Below, in pieces: positions 10,074 through 20,583 of a stretch of 64,000 nt of DNA (position 1 is the first letter of the stretch; every line of letters begins with the position of its first letter). The notes under the pieces were generated by a model. That model searched no databases and was not told the origin of the DNA. It saw only the letters and a list, made by a program, of their open reading frames with translations. This stretch comes from Lasiosphaeris hirsuta. Taxonomy: Eukaryota; Ascomycota; Sordariomycetes; Sordariales; Lasiosphaeriaceae. A program made the position numbers and the translations under genes. The DNA lies in assembly GCA_030549175.1 (NCBI GenBank), contig JAUKUA010000004.1:4402001-4466000 (forward strand). Direction: 5' to 3'.

Positions 10074-11869
10074 CTAAAGAACCGAGATTCCCATCTCCTT
10101 GGGAATAGAAGCCCAAGCCAACATATTTGCCTGTGCCTTGTTGAACTCGTCCGCAAACTCGGCGCTTCCTGGCTTTGCTCCCGGCTTCTTGCTGATCAGC
10201 CCGGAAAACGAATCGTTTAAGGACTCGGTGAGCTTTGCAGAGCCCCCAAACGCCTTGTTCGACTCCTTGCAGACCATGTAAAAATACCCGGCGGCGACAG
10301 CGCAGCAGTCTCCCATAGTCGGAAAATTCTTGACTCGGAAAATAGGTGAATCCAGCTCTGAGCTCCAAATGAGGATGAATACGCACAAGACATCCATCAC
10401 ATCGTTGACCCAGATTGGTCCGCTTCGCCATTGGCTCATCAAGATACCTTGAAGGGCCAAGCGCAAAGCCGAAGGGAGCTTGCCTTGGTTCATGTACAGC
10501 CCGGCGAGGGCCAAACGTGCCCGAGGAAGGGGCTCGAGACCGCCATCCCAAACCTTCGAAGCAGAGAATGTACCGGTGGTGATGGTGCGGATTTGGGTTT
10601 CAATAGAGGCGAGATCCTCAAATTTCGGGTAGGCACCGGGATGTTCGCATGCCTTGCGAGCACTTTGCACGAGTCGTCTGATGTTGTCCTGAGCCAGGGT
10701 GAATGATTTGAGAGAGCCATTGTTGCTCTTCATAAGAGAGCTGATATGCTTCTCCTCACTTTTGCAGCGGACGCCTAAGAGCAGGGTAACAGTTAGCGTG
10801 CGCCAGCCAAATCTACCCGAAGAGGACCCTTACAGCTGCAGTCAAAAAAGTACTCATGCTTCAGGATATAGCGCCGATGGTGCAAAGTAATGGTCGGGTC
10901 AATGTAGCAAATGCTAAGTTCCTCGCCAGCAGCGATATCCTTGAGGGAACGAACGCGGAGCTCTCCGCCCTCAAAGAAGACGAAGGCGTTGGGATCGCAG
11001 GAGTGGTTGATGGTGGTAGTAACAAGGTCAAATGCCGCGCCCGCAAACTTGATCTCTGCCGGTGAGCGTATTCCAACGCAGTTGATGCGCATCTGGCACA
11101 GCATGGGTCAGCCGTCAACTCTCAACTCCACAATCAGTCTCATGATACATACCGCAGGCACCATTCTCCAAAGCATACCCAGATTTGGCGTGCCCCTCTT
11201 CCCGCTCGTCGTCTTCATGATCTCGTTGGCATTGTCTAGGATTTCTCCATTACGCGTTCCCGACTTGGAATACTCGTTGAAGTGCGCCTCGAGCATTTCA
11301 ACAACTTCGCCCTGCGTGGCCGTGACTAGTTTTCGCTGTTGCCAGAATATCAAACGGTACACTGCCAGATGCTGTGCCCTGATCTGAGGCCACTTCTTCA
11401 GCACCTTGCACTCGTCTCTGTGAAACTTGGTCCAAGCCGCCTTCTGGCACTCCTTGGAGCAGAATCTAGCGACCCAGCAACCCGTGCACGCCTTGGAGGA
11501 GGTTTCGCGTGCTCTCAGGAATTGGGAAACGTCCTTGGAGTTGTCGAGGCAGTAGTGGCAGAACGTCGGGTTGCCAGCATCCACGCAGGCGACCATGGGA
11601 GTTGAGTGGTAGATTTCGCGGCCCGCCTCAGTTGGCTCAGTGACAAACAGACCAGAACCCATGCTGATAGTAGACGACTTGATCGCGAGCGGGACGGCGG
11701 CCTCGATGGTTTTCAGCATGGCTCTGCAGAGGTCGGGCTCTGTATGGAATGCCTGACGCGGCGGCGGGCTGTAGTCGTCATCTTCGTCGTCGGTGGAAGA
11801 GTCGTGGTCGATGAAGTCGATCTTGGGCTTCTCGACGTAGTCATCATCGGCGGCCTTCTGGGCAGCCAT
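10074..11869 (-). CDS. SET and MYND domain protein (SMYD-type lysine methyltransferase)
   Basis: Predicted S-adenosylmethionine-dependent protein lysine methyltransferase. Exons 11153-11869, 10834-11092 and 10074-10774 sum to 1677 nt, or 558 residues, with GT-AG introns in frame. The split SET domain begins near residue 70 and continues around a MYND zinc finger with CHYC at 104-107, Cys at 128, 131, 137 and 141, and a closing Cys near 154. The SET core motif NHSCDPN is near 268-274, GEELSICYID near 296, and the post-SET cysteines CSCVRC fall at 324-329, spanning the second intron; this junction strongly supports the model. The C-terminal half is helical, as in SMYD proteins. The first 40 residues are acidic. 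The substrate, histone or otherwise, cannot be told. Confidence 0.9.
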
Positions 11870-12524
11870 GTTGAGACCTTGGTGCTATTCTTGGTCAGGC
11901 GGGGACAAGAATCAGTCGTCGGGGATGGTTGTGAGGAAGTTGGATTTGCTTGTGGGGTGGGAAAAGATGTATAAATAGGCCGGAGAAAGCTTATAGATTG
12001 GCAGTGGAAGAACAGCAAGGTGAGTGAATGGAACCACGCTTTAGATGGAAGGAAGGAACATAGAAGGAACGTTGGTCGAGCTTTCGATGGGCAGGTCCAA
12101 TTTCCGTTCCCTAGTACAAACCTACTAGAGGTCGAAAATGAGTCTCTTGAAAATAATTCGAGCGAACTAAAGCGTGTAATGATTGCTATATAACCGTTTG
12201 AACACATAATTACATAAAACAAATGCACATACAGTTTCAAGTGGGACTGTTTGCCTCCCTCGCTTCGTGTCAAAAGCACCGACTCCCTTCCCGCAAACCA
12301 AACAACAAACGGCCAACCGACCCTTGCCGCCTCCAGTTAATCATTCATAATTGTACTCTTGCTCTCACAGGACCACAGGTGTAAGTAGTACCGCTCTTCC
12401 TTCCGAATCCGCACCTCTCGTGCATCTCAAAATTCACCCATAGCATATTTCACTCAAAAAGCAGCAACATTTTTCGGCGCCGCCGCCGGTATCTCGAACA
12501 AAACATCCCCAGGTCGTGCGATCG
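11870..12524. other. Upstream region of the SET/MYND gene
   Basis: 655 bp containing the SET/MYND promoter, which reads to the left from here. No coding frame of note; the interval is AT-richer than its flanks. Confidence 0.5.
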
Positions 12525-13961
12525 TCATCTAACAGACAGCTTAGCCATTGGAAATTTCTCGACCGCCACTTCCACTCCCTGCCCGAGAATATTTCCGATG
12601 CTACAGGGCCGCCTTGGCGAACCCGGGAACCTTTGTTCCAGCAGCCGGCAAAGCTCGCAGATCATGACGAAAAGTGCCACCGCTTTTGTGTTGATAGGAC
12701 CTACAGTTATTGTTGGCTGCAGCGACGCCATCGTCTTGAGGAATGCCGGACCCGCCCGTGGTGCCTGAGAGTGGTCCGCTTTGATGAGGGATGTGACAAT
12801 GTCGGAAATTTCGGAAATGGCCTGGAACGGCTTGGCCTGTTCTCTATCATGTAGAAGAAGATAAGGAGGCACAGCTAGATAAACTACTCCTCGATGGTTC
12901 GCCTCAGTGTCCGGGTTGGGACGGCAGCCGTAGTCCAAGGCTCTCGAACTTCCCAAATAATTCACCACAACATCATTGTATGGGTTCGGCGCGTTGATGT
13001 AAAAGACTTTCCCAGAACGCTTGAGAGCCCGGACCCGAGCTGGTAGAACTTTTGGGCCACGTCGTGTGGTGTGATGTCCGTCGTACTCTGCGCCGTTAGT
13101 ACGAGCTCTGCAGACGGGTCGCCTAGGGTTTTCTCATTTATGCAAGGACCCGGGTATTAGTTGGGCGAGTTCTCAGGCTGTGCTTCATCGGAAATGGTGT
13201 CTTGAGTTGAAATTGACTCTTGGAGTAGTGGTCCGGGCAGCGCCGGGATTGCTTTCAGATTTTGTATTTCAGCGTCCCTTTGTTGAATAATAATAGCCTC
13301 TAGCCTATGCTTTTCGGAATGTAAGTTTTCTGCCTCAGTTTGAAAGTTCCCGGTGGTTATTCTCAAGCTTGGAACTGCTGTCTTTGAGAACTCCAACTTT
13401 GTGCCGAAGACCTCTAATCTCATTGTTGCGCTCGAGACAATCGCTCTCCAATTTCAGCTTGGAAAGGTTCCCTTCCGCGAGTAACTCGGCATTTTGGTCC
13501 TTCAACCTGTCGACTTGCTGCTCCAGCCTGCCAGCCTCATAACTCTCACGCTTCAGCTTCGACATACCAGACTTCAAGCTGTCAACCTGGTTGGTAAGTT
13601 CCAATCTGTGCTTAGATGACCTGGAAAGCGTCGTCCTCAAGTTTTTGATAGATTCGCTTAGGAGCTTGTTCTCAAGGGAAAGCTCTTTTAACTCGGTTCT
13701 TGCGGGTTTGAGCCACTTTTCCTCGGAGCTGGGCCCGTCCGGTTGATCACTCGGCTGCTTTGTGCCGTCATAAAGCTTTTTGTAAGCCCGTATGAGCACA
13801 GCCAGCAGCAGCCCCCTTATCGACCTGATGGGGTATGTCGTCTGATTGTGCTGTGGGGAGTTGTCGACCAGGGGTTCCATGACTCTGAGTTCTCCATATA
13901 TGCGAAGGAATGTGTCACGTATTAAACGCGGCAAGGAGTGCAGAATCTCCTCATTTTCCAT
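12525..13961 (-). pseudogene. Broken coiled-coil protein gene (two frameshifts and a stop)
   Basis: The ATG at 13961 opens a 208-codon frame with a long coiled coil (heptads of Leu/Ile with Lys/Glu, roughly residues 75-208). It ends at a TGA at 13335-13337. A one-base shift there continues the coiled coil in the frame running to TAA at 13157-13159. The same frame then resumes after that TAA for about 50 codons of protein-like sequence (for example DITPHDVAQKFYQLGSGLS). A second one-base shift near 13005-13013 leads into the frame ending at 12525, with text such as FYINAPNPYNDVVVNYLG. I could find no GT-AG introns that bypass these lesions. Either this is a decayed gene or the sequence has indel errors near short homopolymers. 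The family is not recognised. Confidence 0.55.
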
Positions 13962-14313
13962 GTAGCGATCGACCCCTCATCGCTTGGTACCTGCGAAGGA
14001 CAAGACGTAATGTGGTCGGATTTTGAACACGAGGATGTCTATTCAAGAGAGCAGCTTTCGCCTCCATAGTGTTTTCATACCCGAGTTGGGGCTACAAATA
14101 ATATGACAAAAAGAGGTCCAATGCCAAAACCCCATGCAATGCTGCGCCTGCACTTCCCTGCTGCCTTGCCACCTGGGTATCCAAAATTCTAGCAGCGCCA
14201 TGTTGTTTTACATGAAAGAGAAAAAGAGAGAAAAAATTACCTTCCAAGCACCTTAGCATATGATACATGCACACACAGCCATGACCCCCCCCCCCCCCCC
14301 CCCCCTTCGTCTC
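13962..14313. other. Spacer between broken gene and secreted-protein gene
   Basis: 352 bp with no gene. The C run at 14285-14306 lies just downstream of the secreted-protein stop codon and would be a G run in its 3' UTR. Confidence 0.6.
14285..14306. repeat. Poly(C) run, 22 nt
   Basis: Uninterrupted C run on the plus strand, 7 bp past the stop codon of the minus-strand gene at 14314-15237. Confidence 0.9.
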
Positions 14314-15237
14314 TCAACGACACGCATAGGTTGTCCTGGCGCCAACTGGAAGCGTTGTTGTTTTGGTAAATACTCCTGGGGGGCCGTACCCAACGAGTGC
14401 TGTGCTAACGACTAACGGACAGCCGCCGCAGTTCAAGAGCACTGTCGTGGTCGTGTATCGTGAATACGTCGTCAGCGTTTTCCCTGCGGATTGCTCGGGT
14501 TGGACTACATATGTCGTTGGGCATGCGGCAAGATCCTTGCCCATGGTGTCTACCTGCCGGGCTTCCACCACCGCAGTGGCTTGAGGTGCTGAGGTGATAA
14601 TAGGATTAGGTGCGGCCACTGGTGTCCGAGTGATAGTCGGGCTACTGGCAGTGGTGAGCGCAGAAGCGTCCGCTTGTGATGCATAGCCTAGAGCTGTTGT
14701 CGGTTGGCAGACTGTGCTCCAATATGTGCTAGGTGTCGATACCGATTCAACTGTGTTGATCTTTTGATTGGGGCAGAAGCGAAAATCACCACTGAAGAGG
14801 TAATCGCAACCGTGACAATCGATACTCTTGTATTTAATAGTGGTGGAAGGGTAGACCGTCTCCACCCCGTTCCAGGCAGGGCAGCCGCCTTTGGGGTCTT
14901 TGGCCAGAGTTGTCGTGCATCCCTCCCTCCAAGGAATTTGGCTGAATGGGACCAGAGAAATGTGTTCCGGTGATGCTGTAATAATAGGGGACAAACCCGC
15001 CAGAGTGGGGAGTTGAGGTGGAAAAGCAGGTGCACCGCGGCCAACAATCGGTTTCATTTGTCCTTCCTCGCTGATGGAGGTTCGTGTTGGCGACGGCTGA
15101 GAAGAGAGCGGCTCATGATGGTTAGATGATGTTGTTGATGAGGCTGCTCCGTCTCTTTGAAGCCCATCCGGAAAAATGGGTGAGGAGGATGCTTGAGCCA
15201 GCAATGCCGAGAAGAAGAAAAGTCTTAAGAGCTCCAT
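14314..15237 (-). CDS. Secreted Ser/Thr-rich protein with paired CxGC motifs
   Basis: A 307-residue single-exon protein. The ATG at 15237 starts a signal peptide (MELLRLFFFSALLAQASS); the codon further upstream in frame is a GTG and was not used. The mature protein begins with a Ser/Thr/Pro-rich stretch, then has a cysteine-bearing segment with SIDCHGCDYLF and later LLNCGGCPLVV, two spaced CxGC motifs separated by a Thr/Ala/Pro-rich linker likely to be O-glycosylated. No transmembrane helix or GPI signal is obvious at the end. I recognise the style of fungal cell-wall or secreted proteins but no named family. It may be related in design to the gene at 18702-20012. Surface or secreted location is inferred. 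Confidence 0.75.
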   Translation of the reverse strand: MELLRLFFFSALLAQASSSPIFPDGLQRDGAASSTTSSNHHEPLSSQPSPTRTSISEEGQMKPIVGRGAPAFPPQLPTLAGLSPIITASPEHISLVPFSQIPWREGCTTTLAKDPKGGCPAWNGVETVYPSTTIKYKSIDCHGCDYLFSGDFRFCPNQKINTVESVSTPSTYWSTVCQPTTALGYASQADASALTTASSPTITRTPVAAPNPIITSAPQATAVVEARQVDTMGKDLAACPTTYVVQPEQSAGKTLTTYSRYTTTTVLLNCGGCPLVVSTALVGYGPPGVFTKTTTLPVGARTTYACR

Positions 15238-15771
15238 GGCTAACAGGCGCAGGTGCTGCGTCACGGGGGATGATAACTCTGTGTCCGACGTCAGACGTAT
15301 GCCGATGAGCCGCTTCCGGTGCAGCCCATGGGCTTTGAGCGCAGATCAGCCAGGTTCTTTATAAAGCTCTGGCGCAGGTCCCGAAACCGACTCGGACAGA
15401 GGAGGCCGAGCCAGCGGACTAGCAGAGAGACAGAGGGCGACAGAAGGCGAGATGTCAGCGCTGTGACCGGGACATTGCGAGGCTAGATTCCCTGGGAGTG
15501 TTACAGTCGCCTATGTAGTGCATCCTAGTGGCGTTGGATACTTGGATGCTGCTTGGTGGTTGGGACGCCGACCTGGTTGACCTGGTCTGTGTTTGGTGTG
15601 ACCCGGGGCATGCTGTGTTTCCGGAATGCGGGAGCTGAGAGCGCAAGGTCAAGACGGCGTCATCTCTAAACAGGCAGGGTGGAAAGAGACAAGCTTCGCG
15701 CAGTCCGGTGATGTGGTTTTTGGGAGAAAGGATCCCAGAAAGTCAACCTCGAGGGATGCACGGGGCAGTAA

Positions 15772-15789
15772 TTTTTTTTTTTTTTTTTT
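15772..15789. repeat. Poly(T) run, 18 nt
   Basis: Uninterrupted T run on the plus strand inside the gene-free interval. Confidence 0.85.
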
Positions 15790-16290
15790 GGGGAGCACAA
15801 GAGATAGCAGGGGGTCGGGGACCGGGAGCAGCGATATATTACAGACACTATGCTATCGAGGCCTTCGGCGTCTTTCGCCGCAACCAGGATGAGCCCTCCA
15901 GGCCGCTGCCACTAGGAGTGCCTGGCTCGAGCCTAGGTTGCACCACCATGCCAGTCGGGGTGGAGATATCGTCCTCCCAGATTCTGGCGACGACCGGGAT
16001 GCCTCCCGTTGCGGTCTGCCCTGCGGCTGGGATCAGACGGGTTGGCGCACGTGAAGAGAAGAAGAGTCGAAACAATATGGAAGCGAGGAGACGGTACTGG
16101 GGAAGCTTTGGCGTGGCAAGCGAACGGTGGACGACAGCTTATCGCGACCATTGGACGGATAAATGAGGAATGCGTAACCAGCAATATGAACCTCGCCCAA
16201 TCTTGCCACAATTAATAAAGGGGGGTGATTAATCCCACCTACCTGCCCAGACCTTAAGAAGCCCTTGATATTGTCGCTCCTTGGAGAAGC

Positions 16291-16326
16291 CGATGGCCGA
16301 TGGCCGATGGCTGATGGCTGATGGCC
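16291..16326. repeat. Five tandem copies of a 7-bp unit GATGGCY
   Basis: The units alternate GATGGCC and GATGGCT, head to tail, in a non-coding context. Confidence 0.8.
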
Positions 16327-18701
16327 TTGCGCAAGCGATGACACCAAAGACGGGCTTCTGGTTACTTGCGGACTGGGAGCCGGTGGTTATTTTGGAGCCC
16401 GCGTCACTTGGATCGTGACCTCGCGACGGGATATTGGGACTTGACACTCGTCGACAACTCGTCGACTCTCGTCGGCCTTGTTCTGCGAGCGGAACCTGCT
16501 GGCTGTGGCCTCCGAAGGACCCTGCCAGGCCTATGAAAGAGGAGCTGTGTGGTATCAGAAGGCAATTTGGAGTTGACACGATGGCTGGCTGGCGGAGTGG
16601 AGTTGGAAGTGGGATACAAAGAGTGGGAGATGGAAATCGAGAGTGGACGAGGGGAACCTGGGAAGCTAGAGAGCCAAGGGCGGAGGGGCGCATTTGACGG
16701 TGGGTGGAGGATTGGCGTGGATCCAAGTATCCGCCTGCCAAGACGGGCCGGCAAGTGCGGGGAGGACCCTAAAAATAGGGCAGCCGACCAAGCGACTTCG
16801 ATACCGACCTGCCATGCCTGCCTCGATGAGCCTACGATCGAGATCAGCGCTGCACCCTGCGCCGTTCCTGTTCCCTGCTCCTGCTCCTGCTCCTCCATGC
16901 CAGGCACACGGGCAGGCACCCAGGTACCCAGGGTCCAGCTCCATTCAACCACTGCGACGGAACGCGTGCTTCATCCATCTCATTGGGTATCGCATTTTGT
17001 GTGTTGCTCGAGCACATGAAGCATGCAAGATTTGGATTTTGGCGTCACCGATCGCAACACTAACTAATCTTGTGGTCTGAGGGAGCGGCGACCCCCGGCA
17101 GTCTCGACAAGGGAGATAGAGAAGGCGAACATTACTTCTGGGAGCCGTCCTCACACGTCACATCATCACCGCTGTCACCACCCGTGGCCGCCCCCCGGAG
17201 CGTCGGCAAGCGGCCAGGCTAAAAGGGCTGGACCACACTCTCCCAAGAGACGGAAATAGGACGGCGACCTTGAGCCTCAATAGTACGAACTACTTTCTCT
17301 CGGTACCCTCCATCGCTTGGACGGCACTCAGATATTGCGTCTCGTGACCCGTGTCCAGTCCCAACCTTTGTTTGGTCTACCACCTTGCTTGCTGTGGAGT
17401 CTTTACAGCAACTTCACGATGAGCAACTAGGAGCATTTATGTCTGGGGGGTTTTTTTTGGCCCGCCGGTGACCTGGTTGGGTGCTCTAGAAATTAGACAA
17501 TTAGCATCCCTTCGCTTGTCTGTTCTAGTAGCGCTACCGCTTCCAAGATAGCAGCCGCTATTTCTCTCTGGGAAAAAAGCTCAACAGCGTTTCGACACAC
17601 TTGTTCGCCCAGAGTCACCTTCCCGTCTTGTCAACGGGCATCAGAAACCCTTTTTGCTTGACTTATGCGGCCCTAGACTGGGCAAGAGGTTGAAGGTTGG
17701 ATTGCGGAGCCGCCCACTCTGCAGGCCCCCTTTCCAGCCTTCCGCCCCTCCTATCAAGATTCCATCCGGACGGCTGGGTTGACACATGCGCCTGACCCAG
17801 TCTGGACTCATCGCAATATAGCTGCACATGGACCGAGCCTGGACCGCATATTACACCGAGTCGTCTTCGATCCCCAGAGGAGATGTCAATCACACTCGGC
17901 CACTCACTGTTGCTCCCATTGCCTTGGAATTGGGATATCTTTTCTCCCCAGCTTCGCCAGGTCGGGTGCTATCACTAACTAGGTATCAACCGGTCTCGAG
18001 AGGTTGTCGAACCGCCCACATGCCGCTGTTGCCTCCTGCTCCACGCCTCCAAACACCACTTCTCACAGAAAAGACTCGTATTTACATCAAGTTAGGCGAT
18101 CTGACTGATGTTTGAGAACGCCATTTCTCAGCCCATCGTCATTTTGACAACTCCTATCCGAATTATGTTGAGACCTCACTCTTTGTGACAAGCACACATG
18201 CCGCGGCGCTCGGCCCACACCAAACTCATAACTCCACTCGCAAAGGCTGCAACAGCCCGACTATCACGGCAGTTCTCAGACGATACCTAAGCGTGTCGAC
18301 CTATGGCAACATGTGAAAGAGGCATGGGTTTTATTCTCCCTTTACCGGGTAACATGGGACCATAATGCTACGAGGCAACGCTGAATCACTCACGATGAAG
18401 TGTGGTAGGCTATTAGACCGCTTGCAGAGAATAGGGGGGCGTCGCCGCCTAGAGTATTTATTTATTGTATTGCACTTTCCAAGTATGCGAGCCACATATA
18501 CAGCATTCGCGGCAGCAAACCGTGCTTGCTGTTGGCAGGTTGGCACACACGAACACGCCAGGCCGGACCACACATAAACCAAACCAAGCTGGGAGGATTC
18601 GGCTTGCTCCCCGAGAATACATTAACGGCACTACCCAGATGTAAACGACAAAGCACTCTGTTGTCTGATATGCAAAGACCGTGGACGTCGTCGGGAATGA
18701 C

Positions 18702-20012
18702 TCAATAATTGTCGGGCCTGATCTGAATTCCAGGGGCGCCGAGAGTTACGACGGTGAGGTTGGGACATGCGCACTCAATAGAGGACGTGGAGGTTACCGT
18801 GCCGGGGTATTCCGTGGAGGTTTGGAAGTTTCTGACTTTGGCCAACCTCGGTAACGTCTGGGTGCAGCAGTCGGTCGAATCGGCCCGCCGGGTTAGGCGC
18901 AGCAATGTGCTCGGGGAACGCACATTTGTTTGCTGGGGAGGGGGTGACAATACGCCCTGCGGCTGGCTGACTAACGGGCTTGGTGATGGGGTCGGTACGA
19001 GCAGGTCGGTAGACGGACGGGATGATGGGCTGTAGACATTGCTGATTGCATGCCCAAGGCGTGTTGTAGATGTTGGCTTCCGAGTGATGATCGAGTGCTG
19101 GTAAATTGTGATGACAGTGCAAGGACTGGGGTCGTCTGGATCTGAACCCTCTCCACCGGCTGTCTTCCATGGGCAGTCTAACGGAGTTTCTTCCGTGAGC
19201 TGTGTGGTTTTCGTCGTATCATGCCCCTTCGAGGCCTTTGGCTCTGACTGTAAGGTCGTCGGATACTGACCCGAAGGGGAATACTGGCTCAGTGTTTGGC
19301 GTGACAAGGTACTCGGCACTCGGCTGGGGCTGGCTTGAGTAACACGAGTAGCAACGCGTGTGATCCGCCTGGTAGTACGGATGATGCTTGTTGAGATAGC
19401 CGTCGCCGTCGTCGTCGCGGTTGCTGTAGCGACGGGCGCAGCCGTCACTGTTGCAGTTGCTATCGTAATTGCTGCTGCGGTTGCTGTCGCTGTCCTGGTG
19501 ATTGTCGCAGATTCAACAGATGTCCCTCCGGCGGGTGGAAGGACGATAGTAATTCCACGAGTACGGGACTTGCCGGACAATGAAGTACGAGGCTCTCGAG
19601 AAGGTATTGCTGTGTATATCGACGAGCTCGCTCTTCGGTGAGTTGTTGTGATGATCTCCGGGGTTATCTCGTCGGGAGGCCACCAGATGACTGGATCTTT
19701 CTCAGAACCACTGGATTGGTTGAGGTGCTCACAGATCTCGGGATACATCGACGCGTAAGGACCGGCGCAGAGCTGCCGGAGCTTCTCCAGCACCTTTGGA
19801 ACATCTTTCTCGTTCGCAGCCAATACGTCAATCTCATTGGAGTTAACCGTGACAACTGTCCTGATTGGACTTGACATTCCAAATTGGGAATATGACTGGG
19901 AATAAAGGTGACTCGGTGCCGCTGTGATGGAGAAGGGAAGGTCCAGGTTCCTGCCGTCGGCGACGGTGGCCACAGCCAGGACCATCAGGCCCTTGAGAAT
20001 GACGGAAGTCAT
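18702..20012 (-). CDS. Secreted Ser/Thr-rich protein with Thr-Ala tract
   Basis: A 436-residue single-exon protein. The ATG at 20012 is followed by a signal peptide (MTSVILKGLMVLAVATVADG). Residues 30-100 are non-repetitive and contain two cysteines. The middle is dominated by alternating Thr, Ala, Val and Ile, encoded around 19360-19510, and by Ser/Pro-rich sequence, consistent with a heavily O-glycosylated stalk. The C-terminal 60 residues contain a cysteine cluster with TDCCTQTL and SIECACPNL. No GPI attachment signal or membrane helix is visible. The family is not recognised. It shares orientation, architecture and a closing cysteine motif with the gene at 14314-15237. Cell wall or extracellular location is inferred. 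Confidence 0.72.
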   Translation of the reverse strand: MTSVILKGLMVLAVATVADGRNLDLPFSITAAPSHLYSQSYSQFGMSSPIRTVVTVNSNEIDVLAANEKDVPKVLEKLRQLCAGPYASMYPEICEHLNQSSGSEKDPVIWWPPDEITPEIITTTHRRASSSIYTAIPSREPRTSLSGKSRTRGITIVLPPAGGTSVESATITRTATATAAAITIATATVTAAPVATATATTTATAISTSIIRTTRRITRVATRVTQASPSRVPSTLSRQTLSQYSPSGQYPTTLQSEPKASKGHDTTKTTQLTEETPLDCPWKTAGGEGSDPDDPSPCTVITIYQHSIITRKPTSTTRLGHAISNVYSPSSRPSTDLLVPTPSPSPLVSQPQGVLSPPPQQTNVRSPSTLLRLTRRADSTDCCTQTLPRLAKVRNFQTSTEYPGTVTSTSSIECACPNLTVVTLGAPGIQIRPDNY

Positions 20013-20583
20013 CAAAGAGCTTCAAGGGGGGAGGGGGAGGGGGGCAAAGCCCTCGACAGACCAATACTTGATTGATCAGAGACAGACTGGGCAGCAACTC
20101 AAACAGTGAGCAATTGTGCCGAGACATTGAAGGGGGGGGGGGGGGGGGGGGGGGCTCAATTATACAAGTGTAGCTGCCCCAACAAATAGACAGACCTAGG
20201 AGGCGCAACAAAGCCCCTCTCCATTGGCAGACAGCAACGGAATCTAGATGAGATATGCTTTACTGTGACGTCAAGAAAGTTAAGCCTGACGAGGTGGTGT
20301 GGGCAGGACCACGGTTCAACGGCTAAGGCGATGCCGGGGCTTGACTCTGCATCAGATCGTGATCCTCCTTTAGTCGGAGAAGACAGACTCACTTGATCGA
20401 ACGTGTTGCGACATATTTGGCACCTATGTGTTTCGGGAGCGCCGCGATCAAGCACTTTCGGGCGCTTGCTTTGCTGCTGAATGTCCTGACAGTATGGAGA
20501 GCACCCAATCGGCTGAGCACTCATCGTGGTATTGGAAGCACGGCGAACGAGACAGCTAATGTGGAGGAGATGGTAGCCGCCGT
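20013..20583. other. Promoter side of the Thr-Ala protein gene
   Basis: 571 bp between two minus-strand genes. It includes a G run at 20132-20154 about 120 bp upstream of the start codon at 20012. No gene seen. Confidence 0.55.
20132..20154. repeat. Poly(G) run, 23 nt
   Basis: Uninterrupted G run on the plus strand, upstream of a minus-strand gene, so it is a C run on the sense strand. Confidence 0.9.

Larger units (their letters stand above)
15238..18701. other. Gene-free 3.5-kb interval
   Basis: No frame here shows a domain, signal peptide or consistent splice structure. It contains an 18-nt T run at 15772-15789, a tandem array of five 7-bp units at 16291-16326, and scattered low-complexity sequence. 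It is probably the promoter or long leader of the gene at 14314-15237 plus the 3' flank of the gene at 18702. A non-coding RNA cannot be excluded. Confidence 0.5.

Noticed and set aside
15708..16166. 152-codon plus-strand frame in the 15-18 kb gap
   Set aside because: Begins across a T run and shows no domain, splice or start context.
16291..16326. Possible CRISPR-like array
   Set aside because: Units are 7 bp and contiguous with no spacers; it is a simple tandem repeat in a eukaryotic genome.
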